Shown: positions 27,530-37,268, numbered from the stretch's first letter. The stretch: 64,000 nucleotides of DNA from Ferrimonas lipolytica (GCF_012295575.1 NZ_CP051180.1:1798001-1862000), one strand, 5' to 3'. Notes: generated from the letters alone by a model not told the origin. Translations and numbers: made by a program.

Positions 27530-28987
27530 GTGAAGTATATTAAACGCCACTACCTTGCTGCTCTGTTATGTTGTTGTTCCGCTCTGTACAGCGCAACCTC
27601 AGCCTATGCAGCCACAGATCTCCCCGAATTGGGCACAGCCGCACTCAATACCTTGTCGATCGAGCAAGAAAATGTGCTGGGTGATGCTTATATGCGGATT
27701 CTGCGACAACAGCTGCCAATCATTACTGACCCAGTAATGAGTGAATACCTTACTGATGTTGGCAACCGCTTGGTCGCACACTCAGACAATGTCAAAACCC
27801 CATTTGAGTTCTTTCTCATTAATAACAATGAGATCAATGCTTTTGCCTTCTTTGGTGGCCACGTTGGGGTGCATACCGCACTGTTCCTGTTTGCCGGCAA
27901 TGAAGGTGAACTGGCGTCAGTGCTTGCCCACGAAGTTGCCCACGTAACGCAACGTCACTTAGCGCGTTCGATTGAGGCGCAACAGAAGAACACTCCTGCA
28001 ACCGTTGCCGGTGTCTTAGGATCTATCTTATTAGCTATGGCTGCCCCAGAAGCGGGGATTGCTGCGCTGCAATCAACACTAGCGTTAGGGCAACAGGCGC
28101 AGATCAACTACACCCGTATGAATGAGCAAGAAGCTGACCGAATTGGGATGAAAACACTGGTTGCGGCGGGTTACGATCCCTACGCCTTCCCAAGTTTTTT
28201 TGGCACCTTGGCCGCACAAACCCGTTTCGCCGCCAAGCCACCCGCCATTTTGCTGACTCACCCATTACCAGAATCGCGAATCACTGACAGTCGCAACCGA
28301 GCCGCGCGCTACCCTCGGCGACCGGTAGAAGACAGCTTAATGTTTCGATTAGCTAAAGCTCGGGTGCAGGTTCGCTATTCAAATTACAGCAACGAGTACG
28401 CTATTGATGTCTTTAGCCGCCAGCTCAAAGAGGTCGATCAGCGATTTAAGGCTGCCAGTGAATATGGTTTAGCACTAACCTATTTCAAAATGGGCCAATT
28501 GGATAAAGCCCAAACTTTAATCCGCCAACTGATAAAGCTCGATCCGTATAACCTATTTTATCTCGATACCTTTGCTGACGTCATGCTGGAAACCAAACAG
28601 TTTGATACCGCAATCAAACAACTAGAACAGGCTCGAAAGAACCGACCAGATAACGCCGTAATTGAGATCAACCTCGCTAATGCCCACCTAAAAAAGGGCG
28701 ATTGGGAGACCGCCAGAAAGCTGTTAGAACGACAACGCAGCTTGGACCCAGAAAACAGCACCGTATATAGTTTACTGACCACCGTATATGGCCGCCTCAA
28801 GATGTCAGCAAAGAAGCATATCGCGCAAGCGGAGCTATTGGCATTGCGAGCAAATTACAGCAACGGCATAGACGAGTTGCAACGCGCTTATCGTCAAACC
28901 GATGACAATCCACTGCAACTGGCACGGATTGATGCCCGTATCAAGCAGATGCGTGTCGCCCAGCAGCAGCTCAACCAACTGAAATAA
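27530..28987 (+). CDS. bepA: Periplasmic M48 metalloprotease/chaperone BepA
   Basis: 485 residues. The signal peptide is LAALLCCCSALYSATSAYAA, the zinc site HEVAHVTQRH (His134, His138), and the third ligand Glu is in NEQEADRIG. The C-terminal third is made of TPR repeats (ASEYGLALTYFKMGQLDKA). BepA assists or degrades LptD and other outer-membrane proteins with the BAM complex. Next to perM and yfgD as in E. coli. Confidence 0.93.
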   Translation: MKYIKRHYLAALLCCCSALYSATSAYAATDLPELGTAALNTLSIEQENVLGDAYMRILRQQLPIITDPVMSEYLTDVGNRLVAHSDNVKTPFEFFLINNNEINAFAFFGGHVGVHTALFLFAGNEGELASVLAHEVAHVTQRHLARSIEAQQKNTPATVAGVLGSILLAMAAPEAGIAALQSTLALGQQAQINYTRMNEQEADRIGMKTLVAAGYDPYAFPSFFGTLAAQTRFAAKPPAILLTHPLPESRITDSRNRAARYPRRPVEDSLMFRLAKARVQVRYSNYSNEYAIDVFSRQLKEVDQRFKAASEYGLALTYFKMGQLDKAQTLIRQLIKLDPYNLFYLDTFADVMLETKQFDTAIKQLEQARKNRPDNAVIEINLANAHLKKGDWETARKLLERQRSLDPENSTVYSLLTTVYGRLKMSAKKHIAQAELLALRANYSNGIDELQRAYRQTDDNPLQLARIDARIKQMRVAQQQLNQLK

Positions 28988-29005
28988 CAATCTTCAAGGA
29001 TGACT

Positions 29006-29356
29006 ATGATTACCACCATCTGGCACAACCCGCGCTGTTCCAAAAGCCGACAAACACTTGAGCTGCTGCAACAGCAAGGTATCGAGCCTACGGTTGTAAA
29101 ATATCTGGACGTCCCCCCTTCAGCAGCTGAGCTGACTCAGGTATTGGCCATGTTAGGCAAAAGCGCAATTGAACTCACCCGAGTTAAAGAGCAGCTAGTT
29201 AAAGAGTTGTCGCTCAACCTAACCGACTTATCCGAAACACAGCTGATTGAAACCCTTACTGCACACCCTAAATTGATAGAACGACCGGTAGTAATTCACG
29301 CCGGTAAAGCCGCAATTGGTCGGCCACCAGAATCGGTCTTAGGTCTATTCAAATGA
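29006..29356 (+). CDS. yfgD: ArsC/YfgD-family reductase-like protein
   Basis: 116 residues. The thioredoxin-fold start IWHNPRCSKSRQTLELL carries the CxxS redox Cys, and the end IERPVVIHAGKAAIGRPPE holds the arsenate-binding-like Arg region. The position after bepA identifies it with E. coli YfgD, whose substrate is not certain to be arsenate. ATG 29006 is used since AAGGA overlaps the earlier ATG at 29000. It overlaps the next gene by 4 bp. Confidence 0.88.
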   Translation: MITTIWHNPRCSKSRQTLELLQQQGIEPTVVKYLDVPPSAAELTQVLAMLGKSAIELTRVKEQLVKELSLNLTDLSETQLIETLTAHPKLIERPVVIHAGKAAIGRPPESVLGLFK

Positions 29357-29733
29357 GCACGATGTCGGCTCCAAGTCAGCGTTTGAAAGCCACTGCTGTT
29401 ACCGGCTACCTATTATCGTTAGCCTTACTCAGTACTTGGTCTGTCATTGGACAAAGTAGCTATAGCGTTGCCTTTCAGTATGGATTATTGATCCCACTGC
29501 TGTTCCCAGCCGTTGGACTCCTCAAAGGCAAACCATATACTCACGCCTGGTCTGGCTTTGTGGCATCACTATACTTACTCAGTAGCGCCACCTCTTGGTG
29601 GGTTTACCCACAGGAGCGCATTATCGCTTCTGCAACCATTGTGGTGCTATTAATTTGGATCGTTGCCTCAACCTACTTTGCCCGTTCACGGGGACGTGAA
29701 CTTGGCTTAGGGTTAAAGAAGCTAAAATCCTAA
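29353..29733 (+). CDS. DUF2069 family membrane protein
   Basis: 126 residues with about four hydrophobic helices (GYLLSLALLSTWSVIG, FQYGLLIPLLFPAVGLL, AWSGFVASLYLLSSATSWWV, SATIVVLLIWIVASTYF) and a basic tail. Length, LLKGKPYTHAW and the position after the arsC-like gene match DUF2069. Function unknown. Start overlaps the yfgD stop, so the genes are coupled. Confidence 0.82.
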   Translation: MSTMSAPSQRLKATAVTGYLLSLALLSTWSVIGQSSYSVAFQYGLLIPLLFPAVGLLKGKPYTHAWSGFVASLYLLSSATSWWVYPQERIIASATIVVLLIWIVASTYFARSRGRELGLGLKKLKS

Positions 29734-29749
29734 CAATTGAGGAATACCG

Positions 29750-31642
29750 ATGGTAAACAAATGGATAGGTTTGGCTTTGGTAACACTTTTAAGCGGATGC
29801 GGTGGCAGTGATGGTAGTGACGGCTCGTCTCCCCCTTCACTCGGCGATGGCGACGTTACCATCGTTGGTGCAACAACAATCACTCTCGGCGATGGCGCAG
29901 CTTTCTATGCTCAAGTCAGCGATGGCAGCAGTCGCCTTTATCAATATCAATGGCAACAATTGTCTGGCCCTGCCGTTAATATTGTCAATCCTATCAGCCC
30001 GATTGCTGCCTTTGCCACCACGCAAACAGGCAGCTATCAGTTGCAAGTCACCGTAGGGGATGCAACCGAAGTCGTTAGCTTTACGGTTGAAGGCAACGAC
30101 GACACCATCAACAGCTATAGTGACCAACATGTGGTTAGCGGTGGTCGGGTTAGCCTTCGTGCGGAAGCGCTCGATGACAATGGCAACAATTACCCCGAAG
30201 ATCTGAGTTGGGTCCAAACCGCAGGTCCTAGCGTTGCCGATCTCAGCTCTACCGATGCCACGGCCAACCAGCTCGCGACCTTTACTGCCCCAATGGTCAG
30301 TCAAGATACCTTACTCAGCTTTGAGTTAAACAGCAGTAGTGGCTTGGGTAGCGATGTAGTAACGGTGTTAGTATCAGCTGAGCCAGCCCCGGTAGATAAC
30401 GCCTTTTTCGACCAACCTGTTGCCCGTATGACGCCATATATAGACGACTCGCCGTGGTCGACAGCGCTAGTACAATGCGTTTATAGCAATCAGATTAATT
30501 CCCCATGCAGTGTCGATGCACTGCCGTTGATAGGCCAAGTTTCTCCTGAGCCGAGTATTGACGATATTCTGGAACGGCTGGTAGTCTCGCATCCATGGAT
30601 GGGCCAACAGTTTGAAAATTTACTGCGAGATAACGACCAATTTGGCGATTTTAGACGACTTTTGTCATCCGTTAGCGCCATTGTTATCAGCTCCGACATA
30701 CGTCCATCGTTCTACTGGGTGGCTACCGGAGCCATCTACCTCGATCCCGCTAACCTATGGCAACAGCCGTGGCAGCGGGCGAGTATCAATGAAGATCCCG
30801 ATTACCGTATCGGCTTTGGCTCTGAGCTCAGCTTCCTAACGCCATGGCGTTACGTCGATGGCGACAACTACGCTAGCCCATACTATTTGCCAGGAAACAA
30901 ATCTCCCCGCCCTTGGGAGGATTTATCGTCGCAGCTCACCAGCTTGCTCTATCACGAATTGGCGCATGCCAATGACTACTTCCCTCGCTCAACTCACAAT
31001 AGCATTAGTGAAGATACTCTGCTGGAGGCGTATTACGCTCGGGTTGAAAGCAGTGGTTTACCGTCAGATCTCCTAACCAGCAGCTACCCCCTTAACAGCT
31101 CCATCATGTTTGGCTTAGGTGAGGTGATGTTTTACGGTGCAGAACCGACCGAGGCGCAAAAATTGCTCCAGCCGGACGACGTCGCGGCCCAGTTTTTCAG
31201 CGACCGTGCCGCCGATGACTACGCCTACAGCTCTAATAGAGAAGACTTAGCGATGCTGTTCGAAGAAACCCTGATGCAGCTTCGTTACGGTATTTTGAGA
31301 GATGTAGCGGTAACCAGCGGCTTTTCAGATCAATCCAGTAGCAACCTTATTGTTGCCAAAGGCCAGCGGTCCCGTATCGGCGATGCCTCGATCGTGCCAA
31401 GAGCACAGTTAATCATCAACATGCTGCTGCCTGAGGTCGGTCAACTCGAGGGTAATTTAGGCACACCGATAGACCTAACTCGTGGGCTCAACTGGTTTGA
31501 GGCAATCTATGTTGGCAACACAAGTGCGGCAAAAATGGAAGTCAGCACTCAGTCCGTGGCCGAAGCCAGCACCAATGCCGCACCGGCAGGTGTTACCTAT
31601 TTTGGTGGGCGTCATCAATTACCCCACGGCCATCACCACTAA
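29750..31642 (+). CDS. Putative metalloprotease lipoprotein with Ig/PKD-like N-terminus
   Basis: 630 residues. A lipobox (TLLSGCGGSDGSDGS) anchors it to a membrane, and a Gly/Ser/Asp linker follows. Residues ~35-215 look like two PKD/Ig-type beta domains (YQWQQLSGPAVNIV, LSWVQTAGPSV). The C-terminal half carries LLYHELAHANDYF, a zinc-protease HExxH motif at His402-His406. The third ligand is not obvious; Glu in LLEAYYARVES or EDLAMLFEETL are candidates. The last residues are His-rich (GGRHQLPHGHHH). I know no named family. Starts 16 bases after the DUF2069 stop. Confidence 0.65.
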   Translation: MVNKWIGLALVTLLSGCGGSDGSDGSSPPSLGDGDVTIVGATTITLGDGAAFYAQVSDGSSRLYQYQWQQLSGPAVNIVNPISPIAAFATTQTGSYQLQVTVGDATEVVSFTVEGNDDTINSYSDQHVVSGGRVSLRAEALDDNGNNYPEDLSWVQTAGPSVADLSSTDATANQLATFTAPMVSQDTLLSFELNSSSGLGSDVVTVLVSAEPAPVDNAFFDQPVARMTPYIDDSPWSTALVQCVYSNQINSPCSVDALPLIGQVSPEPSIDDILERLVVSHPWMGQQFENLLRDNDQFGDFRRLLSSVSAIVISSDIRPSFYWVATGAIYLDPANLWQQPWQRASINEDPDYRIGFGSELSFLTPWRYVDGDNYASPYYLPGNKSPRPWEDLSSQLTSLLYHELAHANDYFPRSTHNSISEDTLLEAYYARVESSGLPSDLLTSSYPLNSSIMFGLGEVMFYGAEPTEAQKLLQPDDVAAQFFSDRAADDYAYSSNREDLAMLFEETLMQLRYGILRDVAVTSGFSDQSSSNLIVAKGQRSRIGDASIVPRAQLIINMLLPEVGQLEGNLGTPIDLTRGLNWFEAIYVGNTSAAKMEVSTQSVAEASTNAAPAGVTYFGGRHQLPHGHHH

Positions 31643-31660
31643 ACACCAATAAATTAAATA

Positions 31661-31694
31661 ACGAAGGTCGCAAACACTGGTTTGAGACCTTCGT
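31661..31694. terminator. Hairpin between convergent genes
   Basis: ACGAAGGTC pairs with GACCTTCGT over a 15-base loop. There is no long U-tract, so terminator activity is only likely. It lies between the convergent lipoprotein and methyltransferase genes. Confidence 0.5.
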
Positions 31695-31717
31695 CTAGCC
31701 GAGTCAAAATTACAATC

Positions 31718-32512
31718 TCATTTCTTGCTCGCTACCAGCGAATAGAGCAACGGAGTACTGTGGCCATCTCGTTCCCACACGAACTGGCCTGGTTGCCGCT
31801 CAACTAAATTATCGAAGCAATCATAGGGACTGTAATCATACTCTTGAAAGTGCTCTATCTGCATGCCCTGTTTCAGCAAGGCTGACTGCACCTCACCAAT
31901 ACTATGGCACCACACTGCTACGCGTTGCTTCTCACTGCCGGCATTTTCGGTGTAGGTAGTTTCCACCTCGATATCAGGTTTGGCACGGTTAAAATAGCCA
32001 TAGCCTTGCAACAGATCCAGCGCAGGATGAAACTCGATAAGACATAGCTTTCCACCAGGCTTTAACGCACTAGCCACCGTATGTGCCCAACGGTCAATGT
32101 CGGCGAGCCAGCACAGCACCCCGTACGAAGTATAAACCCAGTCGAATTCCGGCTGAGTTTCATTGGCAAACGACAATACGTCAGCACAGATGAAGTGCCC
32201 TGCCAGCCGGCTTTGCTTAGCCAGATGCTGCGCTTGTTCAATCGCTACTGGGGAAAAATCGACCCCAGTAACCCAAGCGCCACGACGACACCAATTCAAA
32301 CTATCAAGGCCAAAATGGCACTGTAGGTGGAGCATCGACTTACCGCGCACAGAGCCGATAAGTTGCAGTTCCAGCGGATTAAGCTGGCACTTGCCCGCGA
32401 GAAAACCATCGACATCATAGAAGCGAGATTTGATGTGAATTTGGGTACGGCGATCCCACGCCTGCTGATTCAACTGCAGTAGTACCTGTTCAGATTGATC
32501 ATGAATGACCAT
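31718..32512 (-). CDS. Class I SAM-dependent methyltransferase
   Basis: 264 residues from ATG 32512, which has AAGGACGG upstream. SAM-binding motif I is MLHLQCHFGLDSL, followed by VTGVDFSPVAIEQA (motif II acid) and FDWVYTSYGVLCWL. The substrate is not evident. Stands alone, convergent with the lipoprotein gene and divergent from the TetR gene. Confidence 0.82.
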   Translation of the reverse strand: MVIHDQSEQVLLQLNQQAWDRRTQIHIKSRFYDVDGFLAGKCQLNPLELQLIGSVRGKSMLHLQCHFGLDSLNWCRRGAWVTGVDFSPVAIEQAQHLAKQSRLAGHFICADVLSFANETQPEFDWVYTSYGVLCWLADIDRWAHTVASALKPGGKLCLIEFHPALDLLQGYGYFNRAKPDIEVETTYTENAGSEKQRVAVWCHSIGEVQSALLKQGMQIEHFQEYDYSPYDCFDNLVERQPGQFVWERDGHSTPLLYSLVASKK

Positions 32513-32693
32513 GGCGAACCGTCCTTTTCGACCATTAGTTGCACACATATTAAGCGTATTTAAGTTGTGATAACACCATTAGTACAGCTTCGAATGCGCG
32601 GCGAAACCAAAGTCACCACCGCCGCCACGGCGCGCTCCTTTCACCCAGCGATATCAATTTCAAGCAGCAATCGGATCTTTCGATTATGATTTC

Positions 32694-32708
32694 TAGACGA
32701 CCGGTCTT
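32694..32708. promoter_or_regulatory. Inverted repeat, candidate NemR-type operator
   Basis: TAGAC and GTCTT(A) flank GACCG, with the central GACCGGTC a perfect palindrome. The spacing and arms recall the E. coli NemR box. It is 34 bases before the start of the NemR-like gene, placed for autorepression. Confidence 0.5.
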
Positions 32709-32741
32709 ATTGTGACTGTATCGATGTAAGGAACTCAGCAT

Positions 32742-33365
32742 ATGGCCAGACCACGACGTAACGATCACAATCGCGAACTGCTTATCGAAACCGGCCTCGA
32801 ACTGTTGGCTAAACAGGGGTATCACGGCACCGGCTTAAAGCAAATATTGGACACCGTCAGTGTGCCTAAGGGTTCCTTCTATCACTACTTCGAAAGCAAA
32901 GAGCATTTTGTCGCCGCGGTAATTGACCACTACCGTGAGCAAATTATGCAGCGACTACTGCTGCTACAAGCAAGTACGCCACAACAACCTGCCGTAGTGA
33001 TCGAGCAGATTGTGGTGCAAGGTGCTCAGTTATACCGCCAAAACCAATGCGATAAAGGCTGCTTGGTTGGCTCACTAGCCGCAGAGCTCGGCAGCCAGAA
33101 TCGGCATTGTCACGAGGCGATGCAGCGTTTTTGGCATGAGTTTGATCAATGGCTTGCGGCACTCATTGATGAAGGTAAAGCCAGCGCGGTTATTACCTCA
33201 TCGCTGCCTTCGTTGCAATTAGCACGATTGTTTTGGGACAGCTGGCAAGGAGGGCTGATCCGCATGCAACTGCAAGGCAATACCAAACAACTTAATCAAC
33301 AGATGGAACTGGTGCTAACACAATTGTTCGGCATCAAACTACAACATCAAGGAGATGCAGCATGA
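32742..33365 (+). CDS. TetR/AcrR regulator, NemR-like
   Basis: 207 residues. The N-terminal HTH (LLAKQGYHGTGLKQILDTVSVPKGSFYHYFESKE) is typical of TetR. The Cys in CDKGCLVGSLAAELG (C107) aligns with the reactive Cys106 of E. coli NemR, which senses electrophiles and hypochlorite. AAGGA precedes the ATG. It overlaps the flavin oxidoreductase gene by 4 bp, reproducing the nemR-nemA operon and supporting a role in derepression by reactive aldehydes, quinones or bleach. Confidence 0.85.
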   Translation: MARPRRNDHNRELLIETGLELLAKQGYHGTGLKQILDTVSVPKGSFYHYFESKEHFVAAVIDHYREQIMQRLLLLQASTPQQPAVVIEQIVVQGAQLYRQNQCDKGCLVGSLAAELGSQNRHCHEAMQRFWHEFDQWLAALIDEGKASAVITSSLPSLQLARLFWDSWQGGLIRMQLQGNTKQLNQQMELVLTQLFGIKLQHQGDAA

Positions 33366-34600
33366 ACGTCGTTACCTTAGGCCACAGCCTCGACAGTGGT
33401 CGAATTCAAAGTATTAACCGCGTATTTAAATCTGCTATGAGCGAGCAGTTGGGTGATAAACAACACAACCCCCTGCCCCAACAAGCGAAGCTCTATCAAA
33501 CTTGGGCGGAAGGTGAAGTGGGGATCTGCGTCAGTGGCAACGTCATGATCGATCGCACCGCCCTTGGCGAGCCCGGTAACGTTGTGCTGGATAAACACAG
33601 CGATTTAACCAAATTTCGCCATTGGGCTGACTCCGCCCGTGCTAATAATTCGCGTCTATGGATGCAGCTTAACCACCCAGGTAAGCAGATCCCAGCAGTA
33701 CTAAGCCCTGAGCCTGTGGCGCCATCAGCCATATCATTAGGTCGCGGCTTGGAGAAATCATTCAATACTCCGCGCGCCATGACCGAAGCCGAGATCGAGC
33801 AAACCATTGCTGATTTCGCCACCTCGGCCAAACTGGCCAAAGAGACGGGTTTTGCTGGAATACAGATCCACGGTGCCCATGGTTATCTTGTCAGCCAATT
33901 TTTGTCCCCTCGACACAACCAACGTGATGATAAATGGGGCGGCAACAGCGACAACCGCATGCGGTTTGTACTTGCCGTTTACAGTGCGATTCGCGCCGCT
34001 GTAGGCGACGACTTCCCGATTGGCATCAAGCTGAACTCTGCCGACTTTATGAAAGACGGCTTTGATGAAACCGAATCGATGGCGGTACTTAAAGCACTTG
34101 ATAGCGGCGGTATTGATCTGATTGAGATATCTGGAGGTACCTACGAGTCACCATCGATGATGGGGGCAAATAAGAAGGCCCCAGTTAAAGCCTCAACTGC
34201 CAAACGCGAAGCGTACTTCCTAGATTACGCAGAACAAGCCCGTCAACATCTAAATTGTGTTTTGGTGGTAACCGGTGGTTTCCGCTCATCTAAAGCAATG
34301 AACCAGGCATTAGCCAGCGGCGCAACCGATATGATTGGTCTTGCACGTCCATTGTCTTTGATGCCCGATCTCGCTAAACAGGCGGTCGCCAACGACAATT
34401 TTGTGATTGATGTGAACAACCCAACCACAGGTTTTAAGGGGCTTGATGCTGCCGCTATGCTCAGCATCACCTGGTATGAAGCGCAATTACGTCGTATTGG
34501 TCGAGGCCGAGAGCCTAAATACAACCTAAGCGGTTGGTATGCTGTCTTCGATACCTTTACCCGCTTAGGCAAATTTGCGTTCGCGAAGCGCCGAGGCTAG
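33362..34600 (+). CDS. Old yellow enzyme-family NADH:flavin oxidoreductase
   Basis: 412 residues, FMN-binding TIM barrel. Signatures are LWMQLNHPGKQ, the active-site stretch FAGIQIHGAHGYLVSQFLSPRHN, and the FMN phosphate loop VVTGGFRSSKAM with SGATDMIGLARPL. It reduces activated alkenes or similar electrophiles. Sequence suggests the 2,4-dienoyl-CoA-reductase-like long OYE group, not NemA itself. Expressed with the NemR-like regulator. Confidence 0.87.
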   Translation: MNVVTLGHSLDSGRIQSINRVFKSAMSEQLGDKQHNPLPQQAKLYQTWAEGEVGICVSGNVMIDRTALGEPGNVVLDKHSDLTKFRHWADSARANNSRLWMQLNHPGKQIPAVLSPEPVAPSAISLGRGLEKSFNTPRAMTEAEIEQTIADFATSAKLAKETGFAGIQIHGAHGYLVSQFLSPRHNQRDDKWGGNSDNRMRFVLAVYSAIRAAVGDDFPIGIKLNSADFMKDGFDETESMAVLKALDSGGIDLIEISGGTYESPSMMGANKKAPVKASTAKREAYFLDYAEQARQHLNCVLVVTGGFRSSKAMNQALASGATDMIGLARPLSLMPDLAKQAVANDNFVIDVNNPTTGFKGLDAAAMLSITWYEAQLRRIGRGREPKYNLSGWYAVFDTFTRLGKFAFAKRRG

Positions 34601-34625
34601 CCGTTCGGCCCACAGGCTTCAGAAA

Positions 34626-34905
34626 GACTGTGTCGTAGTTAAGTGTTGAGGTTTTTCGGCTTCGCCGATTTCGGTGCTTTAGGGGATAATGTCGCGGTGG
34701 CGACGGCACATTCTTGTATGTATTAGGGGGGAGCTCCGCCCCATTTGGAATCCCCCTTGGCTTAGGTCGCAGTCCAAAACGCTTCGCTGGACTGCTCCAA
34801 TGCGGCAGAAGAACAACGGCGGTAGGCTTAACCCCTTGTATCGGCGCTGGCCTAGCCGGTGTTTTAACAACATTGGAGAGAACAACACTTAGTTGCTACA
34901 CAGCC
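34626..34905 (+). mobile_element. MITE copy M7 (280 bp)
   Basis: Runs from GACTGTGTCGTAG to GCTACACAGCC. A perfect 8-bp direct repeat TTCAGAAA lies at 34618-34625 and 34906-34913. Inserted 25 bases after the OYE stop and before that operon's terminator. Confidence 0.9.
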
Positions 34906-34945
34906 TTCAGAAACCCCCGACTAGCAATAATATCTTCTAAGCTTT

Positions 34946-34976
34946 AAGCACCATATTGATAGATGGTGCTTTTTTC
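34946..34976 (+). terminator. Terminator of the NemR-like/OYE operon
   Basis: AAGCACCAT pairs with ATGGTGCTT followed by TTTTT. MITE M7 now lies between it and the genes. Confidence 0.8.
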
Positions 34977-35016
34977 GTTTCGCGCATGCGCTAACGACAT
35001 ATAGGGAGATTGAATA

Positions 35017-35718
35017 ATGTCGATGAGTAAAAAACTAGCAGCAGAATGCCTAGGCACATTTTGGTTGGTGTTAGGCGGTTGTGGTAGTGCGGTACTTGCA
35101 GCGGCCTTTCCCGATGTTGGTATCGGTTTACTGGGCGTATCATTGGCATTTGGCTTAACGGTACTGACGATGGCATTTGCCATTGGCCATATTTCCGGTT
35201 GCCACCTTAACCCAGCAGTATCATTTGGATTATGGAGCGGAGGACGCTTCAGTTCAGCGGAGTTGCTCCCCTATATCGTCGCTCAGGTTATCGGAGCTGT
35301 TGCTGGTGCAGCGGTGCTGTATGTAATTGCTTCTGGTCAAGCCGGCTTCGACGCAGGTGCCGGTTTCGCCGCCAACGGTTATGGCGCACACTCTCCTGGC
35401 GGATACTCTCTGGTTGCAGCGCTGGTTACCGAAGTAGTAATGACCTTTATGTTCCTAATTATTATTCTCGGGGCGACGGACCAACGCGCACCGCAAGGGT
35501 TGGCACCAATTGCCATAGGCCTAGCGCTGACGTTAATCCATCTGATTTCCATTCCGGTAACCAACACCTCAGTTAACCCAGCACGAAGTACTGGTGTAGC
35601 GCTATTTCAAGGTGATTGGGCTATCTCGCAACTGTGGTTATTTTGGTTAGCACCAATTGTTGGTGCGATCTTAGCTGGCGTGGTTTATCGCTGGTTAGGT
35701 GATAGTACCGAGCATTGA
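35017..35718 (+). CDS. aqpZ: Aquaporin Z-like water channel
   Basis: 233 residues with six helices and both NPA boxes, [11 protein letters not shown] and [13 protein letters not shown]. The selectivity-filter context ([17 protein letters not shown]) is of the water-specific AqpZ type. AGGGAG lies eight bases before ATG 35017. Monocistronic, bounded by terminators. Confidence 0.93.
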   Translation: MSMSKKLAAECLGTFWLVLGGCGSAVLAAAFPDVGIGLLGVSLAFGLTVLTMAFAIGHISGCHLNPAVSFGLWSGGRFSSAELLPYIVAQVIGAVAGAAVLYVIASGQAGFDAGAGFAANGYGAHSPGGYSLVAALVTEVVMTFMFLIIILGATDQRAPQGLAPIAIGLALTLIHLISIPVTNTSVNPARSTGVALFQGDWAISQLWLFWLAPIVGAILAGVVYRWLGDSTEH

Positions 35719-35740
35719 TTAAAGCTCGAGAATGGACAGT

Positions 35741-35770
35741 AAAAAGGCGCTCTGTGCAAAGAGCGCCTTG
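35741..35770. terminator. Bidirectional terminator between aqpZ and the efflux operon
   Basis: AAGGCGCTC pairs with GAGCGCCTT over an 8-base loop between the convergent aqpZ and outer-membrane efflux genes. Confidence 0.75.
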
Positions 35771-35783
35771 TTGGTGTTTTTGT

Positions 35784-37268
35784 TTACTGCGATGGCGTTT
35801 GTGCTAACTCATCCGCTTGTCTCTGAGCTTCGGAATCGATCCAACTGCCGCCTAGGGCCTTATAAAGCGAGACCACCAATTGGCTATGACTGCCACGAGC
35901 TTGAGTTACATTGGCGTCCGCTTGGTGCAACGCCGAGCGCGCGGTAAGCAGCTCAATCCGACTGACCAAACCTGAGTTAACCAGAGTTTCAGTACGCGCT
36001 ACCGCATTCTCAACTTGTGCTCGTGACTGCTCTGCCGCATCTAAGCGCAATTGGCTATTACCGTATGCATGCAACAGGGTTTCAACCTCACCAAAGGCGG
36101 TTAGCAGCGTTCGCTGATAGTCCATTGCAGCAATGTCTACTTGGCTTTCTGCTACTGCTTCAAGCGCCTCTCGCATTCCACCATCAAATAGGCTCCAGTT
36201 CATACCGACACCGAAGCTCCATAGACCGCTGCCTCCAGCGAACAGATCACCAAAACTGCTGGCAGCAACGCCCGGTGAACCGGTCATGTAGAAACTTGGG
36301 TACTTACGGGCAATTGCCACCCCCAATTCAGCATTCGCCACCTTCATCTGCCGTTCAGCAAAGCGGATATCTGGCCGGCGGGTTAGTAACTCCGATGGCA
36401 AGCCGATCGGAATAGCGCCATCAATAAACGGCATCGGCTTAGCTTCACTCAATGGCTCGATTAACGATGATGGGGCTTGCCCTAGTAATATCGCGAGTCG
36501 GCGCGAGTGCACATCAACGACGGTATCCAATTGTGGTTGCATAGCAACAACACTGGCACGTTGCGCGGCGATCTGAGCGGTCTCAATACCAGAGGCTAAA
36601 CCACTTTGACGCAACGCATCGATGCGTGTTGATAGCGCGTCAAGATCAGCTAATTGTGCCTGTAGAATCTGTTGTTGTTGTTGGACAGAGCGCAGACTGA
36701 GGTAATTGTTTACCACAGCACTAACCACCATCAATCGAGTACCATCGGCTAAGATCTCTACCTGCTCTGCTCTGGCACTGGTCGCTTCAACTAAACGTGA
36801 AGTCTTACCAAAGAGATCCGGTTCCCAGCCTACACTGCCGCCCATATAGGTTGCATCGTAGTGGCGTGACGCTAATGGAATGCCAAAATCATTGTTACCA
36901 CGAAGTGGCCCGCCAATGGGCCCCTGTTCGCTAAGCATGCCAGCGGTATAGCCAACTCCTAAGCCAATTTGCGGCAGATTAGTGGCTGACACGGCTTCAC
37001 GATAGCTTTGAGCCAACTTAACGCGTTGTTGCGACGCTAACACCGTTAAGTTTTGCTGCAGTGCTTTATCAACCAATTGATCCAGTTGTGGATCGTTGAA
37101 TTGGCGCCACCATTGTTGCTGCACCGTGGTCGCGGTTAGGTCCGATTGACTGCCATTTAGCTGCCATTGTTGTGGCTGCCATTGTGCGCTCTCAGGCCCT
37201 TGATAATCTGGGCCAACCGCACAACCAGTCAGCAGCAACGCAACAGTTAGGGAGACTAAATTACGCAT
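35784..37268 (-). CDS. Outer-membrane efflux lipoprotein (NodT/OprM family)
   Basis: 494 residues with a lipobox (LTVALLLTGCAVGPDY, the CxVGPDY start of OprM-like channels). Two outer-membrane-efflux repeats follow, the periodic helices LSTRIDALRQSGLASGIETAQIAAQ and ENAVARTETLVNSGLVSRIELLTARS. It is the TolC-like exit duct. Its start overlaps the RND permease end by 8 bp, so it is the third gene of a complete tripartite pump operon. Confidence 0.92.
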   Translation of the reverse strand: MRNLVSLTVALLLTGCAVGPDYQGPESAQWQPQQWQLNGSQSDLTATTVQQQWWRQFNDPQLDQLVDKALQQNLTVLASQQRVKLAQSYREAVSATNLPQIGLGVGYTAGMLSEQGPIGGPLRGNNDFGIPLASRHYDATYMGGSVGWEPDLFGKTSRLVEATSARAEQVEILADGTRLMVVSAVVNNYLSLRSVQQQQQILQAQLADLDALSTRIDALRQSGLASGIETAQIAAQRASVVAMQPQLDTVVDVHSRRLAILLGQAPSSLIEPLSEAKPMPFIDGAIPIGLPSELLTRRPDIRFAERQMKVANAELGVAIARKYPSFYMTGSPGVAASSFGDLFAGGSGLWSFGVGMNWSLFDGGMREALEAVAESQVDIAAMDYQRTLLTAFGEVETLLHAYGNSQLRLDAAEQSRAQVENAVARTETLVNSGLVSRIELLTARSALHQADANVTQARGSHSQLVVSLYKALGGSWIDSEAQRQADELAQTPSQ

